8,929 nt of DNA, from NCBI GenBank assembly GCA_012517635.1, contig JAAYUP010000258.1, forward strand, positions 1 to 8,929. Reading direction: 5' to 3'. A program made the translations under genes and the position numbers. Shown in pieces: positions 1 through 6,817 of this stretch. Source of the DNA: Candidatus Atribacter alterifermentans (lineage in GTDB: Bacteria; Atribacterota; Atribacteria; Atribacterales; Atribacteraceae). The notes below the pieces were generated by a model. It had not been told where the DNA came from, did not search any database, and saw only the letters and a program-made list of their open reading frames with translations. Each line of letters begins with the position of its first letter. Positions within the stretch are counted from its first letter, which is position 1.

Positions 1-512
1 AATTTTGTTCTTTGGCCATTTTGATCGATATCGGTTCAAAATTAATGAGAAATGTGCTACAACACAACTCTCGACCACACATCCCACATCCCCCAATCAT
101 ACCTGCTTCGTCTCGGACTCCCATCTGGCGAAGTTCAATCCGTGTTCGAAAAATAGCCGCCAAATCTTTAACCAAATTTCGGAAATCAATTCGTTCCTCA
201 GATCCAAAATAAAACGTTAATCTTCCTCTATCCAAAGTATAATGAGCTCTTAATAATTTCATGGAAAGCTGATGTTCTTGTATTTTTTGATTCGCTATTT
301 CAAAGGCAATTTTTTCTTTCTCTCGATTGCTTTGTAATTGCAAAATATCAATTTCCTGGGCTGGTCGAATAACCGGCTTCAGACTATTTTTGATATTTTC
401 ACAAATAAAAGGTCTTTTTACCACTTCACCCATTTCTAAGCCTAATACCGTCTCAACGACACATTTTTGCCCATAATGTAAATCAAAATTTCTTATTTCA
501 AAAAAATACATT
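1..512 (-). CDS. ricT: RicT/YaaT-like PSP1-domain protein (3' end beyond left edge)
   Basis: Reading the minus strand from ATG at 512 gives 170 codons that stay open to the window edge, so the C-terminus is missing. The family-typical core is visible: a YTLD/FYF segment at about residues 91-102, then RIDFRNLVKDLAAIFRTRIE-type sequence at 108-126, GVRDEAGMIGGCG at 131-143, and the cysteine group C142, C145, C150, C151 followed by STFLINFEPISIKMAKEQN. In Bacillus, RicT (YaaT) joins RicA and RicF in an Fe-S complex acting with RNase Y on mRNA maturation and affecting competence and sporulation; the cysteines are conserved there. An in-frame TAA two codons upstream of the ATG fixes this start, although no good Shine-Dalgarno precedes it. 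The gene lies 18 bp after holB, as the last visible member of the leftward operon. Family assignment is secure; the physiological role here is inferred from Bacillus. Confidence 0.93.
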
Positions 513-530
513 TTTAAATTATGCTCAAAC

Positions 531-1538
531 TTAATTCCAACAACGCGGAGCACTATTCAGTTCCTCCCTTACCATTAAAACAAAATGCAACAAAGTAGTA
601 TCATAATGAAGATTACTCTTTAAATCTTTCTCTAACTGTTCAATAGCTAAAATAAAACGAGAAGTTATTCCTGGTGACAACCGACTCGCATCTTCAATAA
701 CCCGCTTTTTATATCTTGAAAAAGTTAGGATTCGCTCACTTTTTCCTGCTATAAATTGAAAAAGCATAATATCTCGTAAATACCACTCCAATTGCGATAA
801 GATCTCGATTATATTATCTTTATTTTCAGTAAACCATGGTCCAAGTGAAAAAATTTCATTTTCACCCGTAATCCAATCCCATAAAAAGAAAGATTTCTCA
901 ATGAAGGGTTGGTTTCCTTCTGCCAAGCTAAAAGCATTCCGAAGGCAACCAAGTGAATGCTCAGCAATATTTAACGCTTTTTGATCGGATAAAGTATATT
1001 TCTTCTGAATAAATTCTTTAATTTTTTCTTGATGTAATAATTGAAAATTGATCCTCTGGCATCGAGAGAGAAGGGTTGGCAATAAAGCCTGAACTTGAGA
1101 AGTGATAAGAATTATTATACTCTTCTCTGGGGGTTCTTCGACTGTTTTTAAAAGACAATTTTGTATTTCTTCCTTACTGAACAATTCGGTTGATTCAACA
1201 ATTCCAACCCGGAATTTCCCATATACCCTCTGTAATCCCAAACGAAAAATAAAGTCTCTAACATCCTCTATTAAAATTTTATTTTCCCGAGGAGAAAGTA
1301 ACAAAACATCAGGATGGGTTCTGGCATTGATCAAACGGCAATTTTGGCAAGATCCACAGGAACCATCTCTAGTTGGGTGCTCACAATTAAACAACCGAGC
1401 AACTTCGAAAGCAAAAGTGGTTTTTCCTATTCCCTCTGGTCCAGAAAAAAGATATGAATGACTTTGGGTCTGATTTTGAAAAACTCGCTGAAAAAATTGC
1501 TTTTGAAATTCATGCCCACAAATTTCTGACCAACTCAT
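531..1538 (-). CDS. holB: DNA polymerase III delta' subunit
   Basis: Encodes a 335-residue clamp-loader subunit that helps load the sliding clamp on DNA at the replication fork. Visible features, in order: Walker A GPEGIGKTT at residues 33-41, a zinc-binding set C52, C61, C64, C67, the LLKTVEEPP stretch at about 129-137, and the SRC arginine-finger motif at 158-160. The Walker B position reads VGIVEST with no acidic pair, as is common in delta' subunits, which usually do not hydrolyse ATP. The alternative tau/gamma subunit (DnaX) would have an intact Walker B and usually a longer C-terminus; gene order also favours holB. I chose ATG at 1538 over a 34-residue longer frame because the extension overlaps darA and because AGAGG lies about 10 nt before this ATG, inside the last codons of darA. 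The intergenic space to darA is 4 bp, so coupling is likely. Confidence 0.92.
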   Translation of the reverse strand: MSWSEICGHEFQKQFFQRVFQNQTQSHSYLFSGPEGIGKTTFAFEVARLFNCEHPTRDGSCGSCQNCRLINARTHPDVLLLSPRENKILIEDVRDFIFRLGLQRVYGKFRVGIVESTELFSKEEIQNCLLKTVEEPPEKSIIILITSQVQALLPTLLSRCQRINFQLLHQEKIKEFIQKKYTLSDQKALNIAEHSLGCLRNAFSLAEGNQPFIEKSFFLWDWITGENEIFSLGPWFTENKDNIIEILSQLEWYLRDIMLFQFIAGKSERILTFSRYKKRVIEDASRLSPGITSRFILAIEQLEKDLKSNLHYDTTLLHFVLMVREELNSAPRCWN

Positions 1539-1542
1539 TGAA

Positions 1543-1881
1543 TTAAAACCTCTCGTAACGTTCAATAGGAACTTCGAACAATACTCCTCCTCCTCGGATA
1601 ACTTTGACTTGCTGTGGAACATAAGGTCCAATTGGTTCATTCACTGGAATAGCAGATTCTACATATTCTTCCCGGTGTTCACATTGACTCCGAATTAACT
1701 CAATGACCTCGTTTTTTTTGGTTTCATGAATCCCAATTAAAAGTGTGGTATTCCCTTCTCGTAAAAAACCGCCAGTAGAAGCCAGTTTGGTAAAAGATAT
1801 TTGTTTCTCTCTTAAGATATCGACTAATTTTAAAGCATCTTGATCTCGAACAACACATATCAATAAAGAGGTTGGCTTCAT
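1543..1881 (-). CDS. darA: DarA, PII-like cyclic di-AMP receptor (YaaQ family)
   Basis: A 112-residue cytosolic protein of the PII-like DarA/YaaQ family (DUF970), whose studied members bind c-di-AMP as trimers. Recognisable family segments are the N-terminal beta strand with VRDQD at residues 12-16, the KLASTGGFLREGNTTLLIG loop at about 32-50, and a C-terminal GGGVLFEVPIERYERF tail. The asparagine/threonine stretch after GGFLR belongs to the ligand loop in solved structures. ATG at 1881 is preferred over a 15-residue longer frame because a strong AAAGGAGG lies about 8 nt upstream and the ATGA sequence at 1878-1881 makes a 4-bp overlap with the tmk stop. It sits between tmk and holB as in many Gram-positives, but yaaR, present between them in Bacillus, is absent. 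The target of DarA is not known from sequence. Confidence 0.93.
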   Translation of the reverse strand: MKPTSLLICVVRDQDALKLVDILREKQISFTKLASTGGFLREGNTTLLIGIHETKKNEVIELIRSQCEHREEYVESAIPVNEPIGPYVPQQVKVIRGGGVLFEVPIERYERF

Positions 1882-2546
1882 GACATATTCCTCCTTTTTT
1901 TGTCTTGAATAACCGATAATACACAATTTTTTATTTTCTCAAAAACAACCTCTTTTGATTCAATAGTAGAAACTACCTTGAATCGTTTTGGTTCTTCTGC
2001 AGCTATTTTAAAAAAACCGTTCCGTATTGAACATAATATCTCTTTTTTCTTCAGGAATTCCTCTTCAAAACGGAGCTCTTGCGGAGAAGTATGATGAAAA
2101 GATCTTCGTAACCCTTCTTCAGGATCAATATCAAGAAGAAGGGTTAAATCAGGCATAAGGTCATTCGTAGCCAATCGATTGAGGTATTGAATCATCTCAA
2201 TTGATAGACCCCTCCCATATCCCTGGTAGGCGATAGTTGAATCACAAAAACGCACACAAAGAACAATCCTTCCAGATTGCAATGCCGGTTGAATAACTTG
2301 CAAAACATGTTCGCGACGAGACGCTTCAAAAAGAAAAAGTTCAGTAATAGCATCAATTCCTCCGGTTTGAGGGTGAAGAAGGATGGATCGAATTTGATTC
2401 CCCACCTCCGTTCCACCCGGTTCAGCGGTGAAAAGAACTGGATATCCATTTTCTTCTAAAAAAGCGAAAAGGCGTCTAGCATGAGTCGACTTTCCTGTTC
2501 CTTCAATTCCTTCAAAAGTTATGAACTGACCCGGAAAATATCTCAT
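1878..2546 (-). CDS. tmk: thymidylate kinase
   Basis: A 222-residue P-loop kinase that phosphorylates dTMP to dTDP with ATP, an essential step to dTTP. Seen: P-loop GIEGTGKST at residues 13-21, EPGGT at 42-46, the AYQGYGRGL nucleotide-binding stretch at 106-114, LLLDIDPEEGLRR at 136-148, and a lid with ELRFEEE at 157-163. Two positions depart from the usual pattern: the arginine commonly found before EPGG is alanine (A41), and the aspartate of the DR(Y/H) motif is valine (V98-R99-F100). Length and all other motifs are normal, so I expect it to be functional. The start ATG overlaps the stop of the upstream ATPase gene by 4 bp (ATGA at 2543-2546), with only a weak GGATG-type Shine-Dalgarno, suggesting coupled translation. 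The stop in turn overlaps the start of darA. Confidence 0.95.
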   Translation of the reverse strand: MRYFPGQFITFEGIEGTGKSTHARRLFAFLEENGYPVLFTAEPGGTEVGNQIRSILLHPQTGGIDAITELFLFEASRREHVLQVIQPALQSGRIVLCVRFCDSTIAYQGYGRGLSIEMIQYLNRLATNDLMPDLTLLLDIDPEEGLRRSFHHTSPQELRFEEEFLKKKEILCSIRNGFFKIAAEEPKRFKVVSTIESKEVVFEKIKNCVLSVIQDKKRRNMS

Positions 2547-4102
2547 CGAGCATCATCCAAACTTCTTGGATAGATAGTTACTCTGCGAAAAGGCTCCTCA
2601 CCAATACTTTGTGAAAACAAATTATATCTCTCAGCGATTTTATGTTGAAGCCGACGCACAAAGGCATTCCGTGGAGTAAGTTCAATTGGTTCATTTTCTC
2701 TCAGCACTTGTCTTGCCGCTTTCTCTGCTTCAATCAGACCAGTCTCTCCTGATTTTTCAAAGTTATCAGATAAACCAAAAAGATCTTTGACAAAACGGAG
2801 TACTTGGCTATATGTGTTACTGCGAATAACATGAACCGGCATCCCTCGATTTTCGGCTTCACGGAGTCGATTGGTTTTTTTACGATAACGACTTTTCAGA
2901 GTTAAAACAATATCAGCTTCATTTAAATCTTCAACGACTTCTAAGGTTGCCTTTAACTGGGTTATTGCTCTTTCCATATAGTTTCGACTGATTGCGAAAA
3001 GAAATACCCTTAACATTTTCCCTTCTGGGTATTGAGGTTCATTCCATTCAGATAAATTGTAAACACCCTCAGTGACTTTGAGTTCTTCGGTTTCTTGAAG
3101 AACTTCAATGGCACCATCTTTGGTTTTTTTCCTCACTTCTGGACGAGGGTCATAGTTCCTTAAAATAACGTCCACTGCTTCGGCAGTGTTGCGATAGACT
3201 CCCAAAGTCTCCCTATCTCTCAACTCAACAACAATATCGAAGGTCGGAATTGCCTTCCTTTCTAATACGGCTTTTTGGGTCCCGCGACGCCGCGATTCTT
3301 CATCACTAAGAATAACCGATTGAATACCACCAACTAAGTCGGTAAGAGTAGGGTTTAATAAAAGGTTTCGTAAGGAATTACCATGAGCGGTTGCAATCAG
3401 TTGGACTCCTCTTTCGGCAATGGTCCGACAGGCTCGAGCTTCTTCTTCACGGCCGATTTCATCAACAATAATAACCTCCGGCATATGATTTTCTACTGCT
3501 TCAATCATGATGTCATGTTGCCTTTCTGGTGAAGGGACTTGCATTCGACGTGCTCGACCGATTGCTGGATGGGGAATATCGCCATCACCGGCTATCTCGT
3601 TTGAGGTATCAACTACAATCACCCTTTTTTGAAATTCATCACTCAATACCCGGGCGACCTCTCGAAGCTTCGTTGTTTTACCAACTCCTGGTGGACCTAA
3701 AAATAAAATATTTTTCCCCGACACAATGATATCCCGAATAATATCAATGGTACCATATACAGCACGCCCCACTCGTAATGTAAGACCCACGACATTTCCA
3801 ACCCGATTCCGGATACATGAAATTCGGTGAAGAGTCCTCTCGATCCCAGCTCGGTTATCTCGGGTAAACATACCGACTCTCCCTAAAGTATATTCAATAT
3901 CACTTCTTTCAACCGGATTTTCGATAAGAATACAGAAGCCATTAGTAAATCGTGCCTCTGGTGGACGTCCCAAGTCCATGACAATTTCTATCAATTCATC
4001 AGAGTTTTCTTTTTCCTCAAGCGCTTTCAAAATGTGTTCCGGTAAAACCAGAAACAGCTTATCGAGATTATCAACTACCCCAAAATGATGCTTTTCGTTC
4101 AT
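2543..4102 (-). CDS. SpoIIIAA-like AAA ATPase with C-terminal R3H domain (Ycf45-type)
   Basis: Encodes 519 residues from ATG 4102. An N-terminal regulatory region (about 1-115) precedes a P-loop ATPase core resembling the sporulation ATPase SpoIIIAA and secretion-type ATPases: Walker A GPPGVGKTT at 136-144, a VVDTSNEI segment near 163-170, Walker B VIIVDEIG at 210-217, and an ATAHG sensor motif near 237-241. After an alpha/beta region comes an R3H domain at about 477-512 with the R-x3-H signature at R483 and H487; R3H domains bind single-stranded nucleic acid. The same architecture is known from cyanobacterial/plastid Ycf45 and from many Bacillota and deep-branching bacteria; its role is unsettled. 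A GTG at 4126 would add eight residues, but it lacks a Shine-Dalgarno and lies close to the predicted transcript start; GGAAGGA stands before the ATG, although 14 nt away. It heads the operon and overlaps tmk by 4 bp. Confidence 0.88.
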   Translation of the reverse strand: MNEKHHFGVVDNLDKLFLVLPEHILKALEEKENSDELIEIVMDLGRPPEARFTNGFCILIENPVERSDIEYTLGRVGMFTRDNRAGIERTLHRISCIRNRVGNVVGLTLRVGRAVYGTIDIIRDIIVSGKNILFLGPPGVGKTTKLREVARVLSDEFQKRVIVVDTSNEIAGDGDIPHPAIGRARRMQVPSPERQHDIMIEAVENHMPEVIIVDEIGREEEARACRTIAERGVQLIATAHGNSLRNLLLNPTLTDLVGGIQSVILSDEESRRRGTQKAVLERKAIPTFDIVVELRDRETLGVYRNTAEAVDVILRNYDPRPEVRKKTKDGAIEVLQETEELKVTEGVYNLSEWNEPQYPEGKMLRVFLFAISRNYMERAITQLKATLEVVEDLNEADIVLTLKSRYRKKTNRLREAENRGMPVHVIRSNTYSQVLRFVKDLFGLSDNFEKSGETGLIEAEKAARQVLRENEPIELTPRNAFVRRLQHKIAERYNLFSQSIGEEPFRRVTIYPRSLDDAR

Positions 4103-4141
4103 TCGAACTTCACAATTCCTTCCCACAAGATTTCATTCAGC

Positions 4142-4150
4142 ATTATAACA
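4142..4150 (-). promoter_or_regulatory. extended -10 promoter element for the leftward operon
   Basis: On the minus strand this reads TGTTATAAT, a perfect TATAAT with an upstream TGn extension. No convincing -35 lies 16-18 bp upstream, which is tolerated by extended -10 promoters. Transcription would begin near 4135, leaving about 33 nt before the ATG at 4102. An 11-bp inverted repeat, TTAGG-A-CCTAA at 4152-4162 on the plus strand, sits directly upstream inside the spacer and might be an operator. Confidence 0.5.
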
Positions 4151-4335
4151 TTTAGGACCTAATCCTCTATAAAGTGAATGCTTTTTTTTATTTGTTTTAA
4201 TTTAGAACGACTTTTTCATTCAACCAAGTAAAAAAGAAAAGGTTTTTCTTTTTGAAAACTTTCCCTTTTGATTAGGACGAAATAAAAACTTTTGGTATAA
4301 AATTATGACACTTGGTTGTTAGATATCTATATTAT

Positions 4336-4364
4336 TTATCAAAAATTAATCATTTGGGTATAAT
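4336..4364 (+). promoter_or_regulatory. sigma-A/70 type promoter for the phosphoesterase, probably leaderless
   Basis: TTATCA at 4336-4341 (four of six consensus bases) and a perfect TATAAT at 4359-4364 are separated by exactly 17 bp. The ATG at 4372 follows the -10 by only 7 intervening bases, about where transcription should start. There is no Shine-Dalgarno before the ATG, which fits a leaderless or nearly leaderless message. Confidence 0.5.
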
Positions 4365-4371
4365 AATCAGA

Positions 4372-4992
4372 ATGAAAATTTTAGTTGTAAGCGATCATAT
4401 TGATCCACGAGTCTATAGCAACCTCTGTCGGGAGCGTTTTCAAAATGTGAGTTGTGTTATATCTTGCGGTGATCTTCCCGAACATTATCTAGATTTTATA
4501 GTGAGCAGTCTCAATGTCCCCTTATTCTTTGTTCATGGAAATCATGATCCTTCTGTTGGGAAAAAAAGCTTGGCAGGAGGTTATAATTTAGATGGAAAAG
4601 TTATTCATTTTCAAGGGGTTCTTCTTGCCGGTTTGGAAGGATCTCTTTGGTATAATGGGAATATTCATCAATATACTCAAAGAGCAATGTATCATAAATA
4701 TCTTGCTCTCTTACCCCAGCTATATTGGGCTAAAATGCGTTATCATCGCTATCTTGATGTTTTAGTTACTCACTCTCCTCCTAGTGGTATTCATGAAAGT
4801 GATGATCCAGTTCATAAGGGTTTTAAGGTATTTAATCATATCATCAAAAAATTTCAACCAAAATATCACCTTCATGGGCATACTCATTTATATGACCGGA
4901 ATCAAAACTATCAAGACTCTCTTCATCAAACAAAAATAATAAATTGTTATAATTATCGTATTATAGATTTAGAAAGGGGTAAAGATGGCTGA
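4372..4992 (+). CDS. calcineurin-like metallophosphoesterase
   Basis: A 206-residue predicted cytosolic enzyme of the calcineurin-like phosphoesterase superfamily, which hydrolyses phosphoester bonds with two metal ions. The metal-ligand motifs occur in order: D8 in VVSDHID, GD at 33-34, GNHD at 56-59, TH at 133-134 followed by SPP, and GHTH at 169-172. The first motif reads SDHID rather than D-x-H, a form I associate with a subgroup also showing SCGDLP and HQYT-type segments; both are present here (SCGDLPE at 31-37, HQYTQ at 99-103). The substrate cannot be predicted. I chose ATG at 4372, directly before MKILVVSD, over a TTG at 4312 that adds 20 non-conserved residues and would lie upstream of the best promoter. 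The next gene starts inside its last codons, so the two are co-translated. Confidence 0.85.
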   Translation: MKILVVSDHIDPRVYSNLCRERFQNVSCVISCGDLPEHYLDFIVSSLNVPLFFVHGNHDPSVGKKSLAGGYNLDGKVIHFQGVLLAGLEGSLWYNGNIHQYTQRAMYHKYLALLPQLYWAKMRYHRYLDVLVTHSPPSGIHESDDPVHKGFKVFNHIIKKFQPKYHLHGHTHLYDRNQNYQDSLHQTKIINCYNYRIIDLERGKDG

Positions 4993-5860
4993 AATTTTTC
5001 GATCAGTTGAATCAAATCGAGAGTTTGATTCTCTCTATCGAAAAGGTTTCATTAAAAAAATTCTTGGAACATTGAAAAATTATAAAAATCGTCTCCTCCC
5101 TTTGAATCAAATTAAAGATATTATTGGAACTGGAGAAGAACATCATTTAGGTGTAAAAACTGTTGAAGTTGATAAAATAATCGGGAGTGAAAATCGCTTT
5201 GAAGACTTTGATCGGGCTTTTTTGCCATTGAATAAGTTCAACCGGAGAAAATGGACGAGTATTCGTTCCTATTATGAACAACATGAATCTCTCCCGATTA
5301 TCTCACTCTATAAAATCGGAGATTACTATTTTATTCGTGACGGTCATAATCGTGTTTCAGTTGCCAAAAATTCCGGGCAACTTTATATAGATGCTGAAGT
5401 TATAGAAATCACTATCCCAAAAATTCAATTCAATTCATCCTCTCCTGAAAAATATTTTTTAGCGTTAGAAGAACATGTGTTTCGGGAAAAAACCGGTTTA
5501 CAAAATATCCAAATCACTCTCCCGGGTGGGTACCGAGAAATCATAAAATTAATTCAATGTTTTCAATGTTCAGAGTGCCCAAACAACCAAATGGCTCGAG
5601 AACAATGTTCAAATAAAATTCCTTGGGAAATTGCTGTTCAGCAATGGTATCAAAATTGTTATTCCCCAGCTACCGAAAAAATAGAAAAAAGTGGGATCAT
5701 GAAACAATTTAAAAATCGAACTTTAGCGGATTTGTATTTATGGTTTCTATTTAATGCTGAAGTTTTGCGGAAGGCAGCCTGTTTCATTCCAAGTCATTCA
5801 CATCGCAAAGCAATTCGAAAAAAACCACAAAATTTCTTATTTAACAAAAATTATTTTTAA
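4985..5860 (+). CDS. ParB/sulfiredoxin-fold-like protein with cysteine cluster
   Basis: A 291-residue protein. The N-terminal half resembles a family of ParB-like proteins of unknown role: LLPLNQIKDIIG at about 37-48, VDKIIGSENRFEDFDRAFLP at about 62-81, and the core YKIGDYYFIRDGHNRVSVAK at about 109-128, in which DGHNRVSVA resembles the DGxHR-type motif of ParB/sulfiredoxin folds. This is followed by IDAEVIE at about 135-141. The C-terminal part has PWEIAVQQWYQNCY at 213-226 and RTLADLYLWFLF at 245-256, which I also associate with the same family. Between them lies C192-x2-C195-x2-C198-x9-C208, which could bind zinc or an Fe-S cluster. The ATG overlaps the phosphoesterase by 8 bp, with AGGGG about 6 nt upstream, so the pair is one unit. 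No helix-turn-helix or membrane segment was seen. Family resemblance is from memory; function (DNA binding, nucleotide hydrolysis or other) is unknown. Confidence 0.75.
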   Translation: MAEIFRSVESNREFDSLYRKGFIKKILGTLKNYKNRLLPLNQIKDIIGTGEEHHLGVKTVEVDKIIGSENRFEDFDRAFLPLNKFNRRKWTSIRSYYEQHESLPIISLYKIGDYYFIRDGHNRVSVAKNSGQLYIDAEVIEITIPKIQFNSSSPEKYFLALEEHVFREKTGLQNIQITLPGGYREIIKLIQCFQCSECPNNQMAREQCSNKIPWEIAVQQWYQNCYSPATEKIEKSGIMKQFKNRTLADLYLWFLFNAEVLRKAACFIPSHSHRKAIRKKPQNFLFNKNYF

Positions 5861-5893
5861 AAACTATTATAAATATGATGTAAATAAAAGTTG

Positions 5894-5911
5894 TTATAGA
5901 AAATTCTATAA
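5894..5911. repeat. perfect 18-bp palindrome upstream of uracil-DNA glycosylase
   Basis: TTATAGAA and TTCTATAA form a perfect 8-bp inverted repeat around a central AA. The right arm plus the next base gives a TATAAT hexamer at 5907-5912, about 50 nt before the glycosylase start, but no -35 sits at normal distance. It looks more like a DNA operator than an RNA hairpin because the loop is only 2 nt. A second small inverted repeat, AATTG/CAATT, follows at about 5915-5928. Confidence 0.45.
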
Positions 5912-5964
5912 TCCAATTGAGGGCAATTAAGATATTTTCAACTTTTACAATAGGAAAGTAAAAA

Positions 5965-6576
5965 ATGCAATACCAAAAGTCAAAAAAAGAACAACTCTTA
6001 GATGAAATTCACAAGGAAGTAAAAAGTTGTCAATTATGTCCTTTAGCCAGTAACCGAACTCACACTGTATTTGGCGAAGGAAACCCTGATGCAATTCTCA
6101 TGTTTATTGGTGAAGGACCTGGAGAGGAAGAAGATCGAACTGGAAGACCTTTTGTGGGAAGAGCAGGGAAGCTTCTGACTCAGATTTTACAATCGGTAAA
6201 AATTACACGGGAAGAGGTTTTTATCGCCAACATGGTGAAATGCCGCCCACCTGGAAACCGCAATCCCGAGTCTCAGGAAATTGATGCCTGCTTTCCTTAC
6301 TTGGAAGCACAAATAGCCATTATTAATCCAACCTTTCTTATTACCCTTGGCAGCGTTCCTACCAGTTATCTCCTCAATACCAAGGAACCGATCAGTAAGA
6401 TTCGAGGCATCTGGCAGGAATGGCGTGGTGGAAAAAAAATATTTCCCATGTTTCATCCTAGTTTTCTCCTCCGTTATAATGATCGTTCAAGGGGTTCTCC
6501 TCGATATCTTACCTGGGAAGATATTAAAGAAGTGAAAAGGAATTATGATTTAATTCGCTATAGCACTCGTGGTTGA
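5965..6576 (+). CDS. udg: family-4 uracil-DNA glycosylase ([4Fe-4S])
   Basis: A 203-residue base-excision repair enzyme that removes uracil arising from cytosine deamination or dUTP misincorporation. The four cluster ligands of the family are in place: C22 and C25 in CQLC, C93 in VKCRPPGNRNP, and C109 in DACFPYL. Motif A reads GEGPGEEED at 49-57, followed by GRPFVGRAG at 60-68, and motif B reads HPSFLLR at 164-170. Length is normal for the family. Between HPSFLLR and the final helix there is a somewhat extended segment (about 171-183). AGGAAAG about 7 nt before the ATG supports the start. It is separated by 104 bp from the ParB-like gene, so it may have its own promoter near the palindrome at 5894. 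Family-4 enzymes are common in thermophiles and in many anaerobes, which fits but does not prove such a lifestyle. Confidence 0.94.
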   Translation: MQYQKSKKEQLLDEIHKEVKSCQLCPLASNRTHTVFGEGNPDAILMFIGEGPGEEEDRTGRPFVGRAGKLLTQILQSVKITREEVFIANMVKCRPPGNRNPESQEIDACFPYLEAQIAIINPTFLITLGSVPTSYLLNTKEPISKIRGIWQEWRGGKKIFPMFHPSFLLRYNDRSRGSPRYLTWEDIKEVKRNYDLIRYSTRG

Positions 6577-6817
6577 AGTTCAATTTTTTTGTTATAATAG
6601 TTAGAAAGGATAAAGAATTTTGTTTTTCTTTAAATTGTTTTATAATTATTCTTCATATATCTAAAAAAGGACGCATCTAAAACTTTCCTATCTTGAATTA
6701 CGTAAAAAGAATATACAGTACTCTATAAATTGTAAAAGTTATTTCAAAACGAATACATTTTATAGGACATACTTGATGTGTTGGTTACTTACTATACTCC
6801 ATAAGGGGTGGTTTTAT
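6577..6817 (+). other. gene-free AT-rich leader region
   Basis: About 240 bp between the glycosylase stop and the mini-ORF. Apart from the two promoter candidates noted at 6590-6598 and 6793-6798, I see no strong hairpin, no T-box or riboswitch signature that I recognise and no ORF with a convincing ribosome-binding site. Confidence 0.5.
6590..6598 (+). promoter_or_regulatory. extended -10 promoter candidate upstream of the radical SAM gene
   Basis: TGTTATAAT, the same nine bases as the candidate before the leftward operon. TTGAAG at 6573-6578 is only 14 bp upstream of the hexamer, too close for a standard -35. If used, the transcript would have a leader of roughly 250 nt before the radical SAM start. 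A second, weaker candidate is TATACT at 6793-6798, with TTGATG at 6773-6778, also 14 bp apart; it would start just before the mini-ORF. Confidence 0.35.

Larger units (their letters stand above)
4103..4371. promoter_or_regulatory. divergent intergenic control region
   Basis: A 269-bp AT-rich stretch separating the leftward replication operon from the rightward phosphoesterase unit. It must hold promoters for both directions; candidates are listed separately. It also contains an AT-only-plus-one inverted repeat, AAAAAGAAAA at 4231-4240 against TTTTCTTTTT at 4244-4253, and a TATAAA at 4296-4301 without a matching -35. No coding potential of interest and no structured RNA was recognised. Confidence 0.6.

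Noticed and set aside
5..220. Plus-strand ORFs at the left edge in two frames
   Set aside because: They lie opposite ricT, which shows clear family sequence on the minus strand, and have no ribosome-binding site or recognisable motif.
1539..1640. N-terminal extension of holB into darA
   Set aside because: The added 34 residues come from the out-of-frame darA sequence, and a Shine-Dalgarno precedes the internal ATG at 1538, where delta' similarity begins.
4103..4126. GTG start of the R3H ATPase at 4126
   Set aside because: No Shine-Dalgarno precedes it, and it lies about nine bases after the predicted transcript start; ATG 4102 is preferred, though the difference is only eight residues.
4231..4253. 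AT inverted repeat as a transcription terminator
   Set aside because: The stem has a single G-C pair, and the position between divergent genes gives a terminator no purpose.
6571..6590. Rho-independent terminator after the uracil-DNA glycosylase
   Set aside because: A seven-T run is present, but the stem is only four A/T-rich pairs plus two G-U wobbles and overlaps the stop codon; too weak to call.
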